A stretch of 64,000 nt of DNA from Vulcanimicrobiota bacterium (GTDB lineage Bacteria > Vulcanimicrobiota > Vulcanimicrobiia > Vulcanimicrobiales > Vulcanimicrobiaceae): the NCBI GenBank assembly GCA_013036105.1, contig JAAXCX010000011.1, positions 1 to 64,000 on the forward strand, given 5' to 3'. How positions within the stretch are numbered: position 1 is the first letter of the stretch; each line of letters opens with the position of its first letter. Below, piece after piece: positions 62,441 to 64,000 of the stretch. The position numbers and the translations under genes are program-made. The notes beneath the pieces are model-generated. The model made no database searches, was not told the DNA's origin, and saw only the letters and a list, made by a program, of their open reading frames with translations.

Positions 62441-62848
62441 ATGGCAATGACTCAACAACAATTTACTCCGGAAATGACCGTTGACGACGCCTTCAAGATG
62501 CACGCCGGCGCGCGCCGCGTCTTTGCGAAGTTCCATTTAGGCGGCTGCTCGAATTGCGCGATCAGCGAAACGCACACGATCGGCGCGATCAGCGAAGACT
62601 ACGGCATTCCGCTGCCGATGCTGCTGGAGAGCCTGAACGCGCTCTGGGATCAGAGCGGCCTCTCGGTCGGCGACAAGGTTCGCATTCCCGGCGAAATTCG
62701 CTCGAAAATCCCACAGCTTGCCGACGTTCCCGAGATTGGTGAAATCAAGAGCGTCGAGAGCGGCGCTTACACTGCCGAGTTCGGCGAAGTCCGCCTCCAA
62801 GGTCTGGCCGAAGATTTTCTGCCCGTAACCGCCGCAGCGACGGCATAA
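62441..62848 (+). CDS. DUF1858-domain protein with CxxC motif
   Basis: 135 residues. A helical DUF1858 domain (about 13-68) with FHLGGCSNCAIS (CxxC) and the DYGIPLPMLLESLN helix. The family is linked to hybrid-cluster protein and redox-disulfide roles. The C-terminal half is Glu/Val-rich and may be a short beta domain. It follows rnpB by 54 nt. Confidence 0.82.
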   Translation: MAMTQQQFTPEMTVDDAFKMHAGARRVFAKFHLGGCSNCAISETHTIGAISEDYGIPLPMLLESLNALWDQSGLSVGDKVRIPGEIRSKIPQLADVPEIGEIKSVESGAYTAEFGEVRLQGLAEDFLPVTAAATA

Positions 62849-62858
62849 CCGGCGGCTC

Positions 62859-63257
62859 TTAACTCAGCGGCCGCCGCGACGAGTAGCCCTCGTCCATCGG
62901 GTGCCAATAGCCGATCTCCCGTTCGCCTGCCTTCCAGCACAGATAGACCGCCCGCCCCTCGCGCATAGACGGGAAGTCGAGCAATCCCAGATCCACGTCT
63001 TTAAGCAGACAGCCGTACGCCTCGATGCGGTTGATGATGCGCACTATCTCGGCCTTCTGTTCGCTGAAGCGGCTCGGCACGAAAGGTGAGCGGGGAATCG
63101 CCATCCGGATTGGCGGAGAAGGCTCGACGCCGTGAAGCGCCGTTTCCGACTCCAGCAATTTGATCGCCAGGTCGCGCCGCTTCTGCCATAACTCTTCTAC
63201 CAAAGGGGCGACCTTAGGGATGAGGGCGTTGGCCCTTTCGGGCGAAAACAGTTTCAT
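62859..63257 (-). CDS. DUF2203-family protein
   Basis: 132 residues from ATG 63257; longer in-frame starts exist. MKLFSPERANALIPKVAPLV and the C-terminal DFPSMREGRAVYLCWKAGE, GYWHPMDEG motif are diagnostic for DUF2203, a small family of unknown function common in soil bacteria. Its start faces the RapZ-like gene with 51 bp between. Confidence 0.85.
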   Translation of the reverse strand: MKLFSPERANALIPKVAPLVEELWQKRRDLAIKLLESETALHGVEPSPPIRMAIPRSPFVPSRFSEQKAEIVRIINRIEAYGCLLKDVDLGLLDFPSMREGRAVYLCWKAGEREIGYWHPMDEGYSSRRPLS

Positions 63258-63308
63258 GCAGATCAAACGCTCCGGAGAATCCGTATGGTTCTTCCCCAGG
63301 AAAGTGGC

Positions 63309-63698
63309 GTGAGCATCCTCGAGCGGCCGCTGGCAATAGAGATAATCGCGTTTGGTTTCAAGCACGGCGTCCCCGGCGGCCTCGAGCTACTCTTTGACGT
63401 ACGGTTCTTGCGCAATCCCAACTATGAGCCCCACCTAGAAGCCCTCACCGGCTTCGATCCGGCGGTGGCCGCTCACATTGAGGCAGACCCGTCCACCGCG
63501 CCGTTCCTGGAGCGCCTCTTCGCGTTGCTAGACTTTTTGGTGCCGCGGTATGCGCAAGAGCGCGCCGGCCTAAAAATCGGCGTCGGGTGCACGGGCGGAA
63601 AGCACCGCTCCGTCTATGTCGCGCGACGGCTCTGCGCGCACCTGGAATCCGCCGATAACGCGCGCGTCCGGCTGGTCACGCGGGACATCGCGAAATGA
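63309..63698 (+). CDS. RapZ/YvcJ C-terminal-domain-only protein
   Basis: 129 residues from GTG 63309 with AGGAAAG upstream; the upstream in-frame ATG 63285 lacks a ribosome-binding site. It corresponds to the C-terminal domain of RapZ: FGFKHGVPGGLELLFDVRFL, NYEPHLEALTGFD and GVGCTGGKHRSVYVA (ligand-binding C/GG/H/R loop). The N-terminal P-loop kinase-like domain is missing. RapZ C-domains bind GlmZ-type sRNA or GlcN6P in other bacteria. Overlaps yvcK by 4 nt. Confidence 0.85.
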   Translation: MSILERPLAIEIIAFGFKHGVPGGLELLFDVRFLRNPNYEPHLEALTGFDPAVAAHIEADPSTAPFLERLFALLDFLVPRYAQERAGLKIGVGCTGGKHRSVYVARRLCAHLESADNARVRLVTRDIAK

Positions 63699-64000
63699 AA
63701 TCACGCCGCCTGCAGTCCCTTCCGCCGGTCCTTCGCTGGGCTTATCCGGGCTTAGGTGTGAAGCGCTGGCTTGTCGTCGTGGTCGTCGGAATTCTCTTGC
63801 TCGTAAACGGCGTGGACCGGTACTTGGTGGCCGAGGGCGCCGGTGTGAACGCCAATGAGTGGGTCGACAGTTTCGTTTCGGATTATTTTTCGCCGTCGAA
63901 CTTGGCATGGATCTTCGCTTTGCTGGGGATCGCACTCATCTTCTTTGGCATCCGGCAGTGGCTTATTGCCATTCTGCGCGCGAGCACGACCGGCGGCGGT
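63695..64000 (+). CDS. yvcK: Start of YvcK/CofD-family gluconeogenesis factor (cut by window end)
   Basis: The 102 codons from ATG 63695 to the window edge show no stop. The stretch has two predicted membrane helices (about 23-41 and 70-90) and little else. Long YvcK proteins in some phyla start with such helices before the 2-phospho-L-lactate transferase-like domain, and rapZ-yvcK is a standard pair. The call rests mainly on this context, since the catalytic part lies outside the window. Confidence 0.6.
   Translation, partial: MKSRRLQSLPPVLRWAYPGLGVKRWLVVVVVGILLLVNGVDRYLVAEGAGVNANEWVDSFVSDYFSPSNLAWIFALLGIALIFFGIRQWLIAILRASTTGGG

Overview
This is a gene-dense, high-GC bacterial chromosome segment. 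Intergenic gaps are short, many genes start with GTG or TTG, and neighbouring genes often share 4-nt ATGA/GTGA/TTGA overlaps. It carries core genes only: seven tRNAs, SRP RNA, RNase P RNA, ffh, rpsP, rimM, a fab operon, lepA and aroE. There is no sign of a plasmid, prophage or CRISPR array. B12-dependent ribonucleotide reductase with NrdR-like boxes, a BTAD/SARP-type regulator, the rapZ-yvcK pair, DeoC with paired aldehyde dehydrogenases and a Thermus-type isocitrate dehydrogenase together suggest a little-cultured Terrabacteria-like lineage such as Candidatus Eremiobacterota (WPS-2). That assignment is inference and needs phylogenetics.

Layout. 0-0.8 kb: three tRNAs and an AT-richer HNH gene. 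0.8-5.5 kb: a minus-strand operon (M23 peptidase, yggT, lepA, rdgB, GNAT) preceded by the SRP RNA gene. 5.6-9.2 kb: exported M3 peptidase, PEBP-like protein and homogentisate dioxygenase. 9.2-20.9 kb: fumarylacetoacetase with an unknown partner, divergent from a long plus-strand run of 4-hydroxyphenylpyruvate dioxygenase, deoC, aldehyde dehydrogenase, a c-di-GMP protein, an EgtB-like enzyme, a peptide-binding lipoprotein and isocitrate dehydrogenase. 20.9-26 kb: AarF kinase, ferritin-like protein, a short ALDH homologue, tRNA-Ser, aroE and yqeG. 26-31 kb: nrdJ with a 440-residue intein. 31-37 kb: a decayed TPR gene, DUF1801, amidohydrolase, HD protein, exported MsrA, Rieske oxygenase and APC permease. 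37-44.7 kb: an MFS-acyltransferase fusion coupled to a large beta-propeller, HxlR/DoxX and a hydrolase. 44.7-46.7 kb: YihY and an exported unknown protein. 46.7-52.9 kb: the operon yceD-rpmF-fabH-fabD-fabG-acpP-ffh-rpsP-khpA-rimM.

52.96-54.2 kb is the most unusual stretch: a transglycosylase without a signal peptide, probably read from a leaderless mRNA, followed by two small proteins that are paralogous to each other. Its promoter shares a -35 element with the fab operon promoter. 54.2-62.4 kb: tRNAs, a STAS protein, several unknown proteins, a BTAD regulator, a PDZ/multi-TM/GAF membrane protein, a lipoprotein and an rnpB with an enlarged internal domain. 62.4-64 kb: DUF1858, DUF2203, a RapZ C-terminal-domain protein and the start of yvcK.

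How the genes work together. Tyrosine breakdown is nearly complete (HPPD, HmgA, FahA), but no recognisable maleylacetoacetate isomerase is present. An unknown gene overlapping fahA is the obvious candidate for a related role. Both halves of SRP (ffs and ffh) are present. Fatty-acid synthesis, ribosomal protein and SRP genes share one transcription unit driven by a near-consensus promoter.
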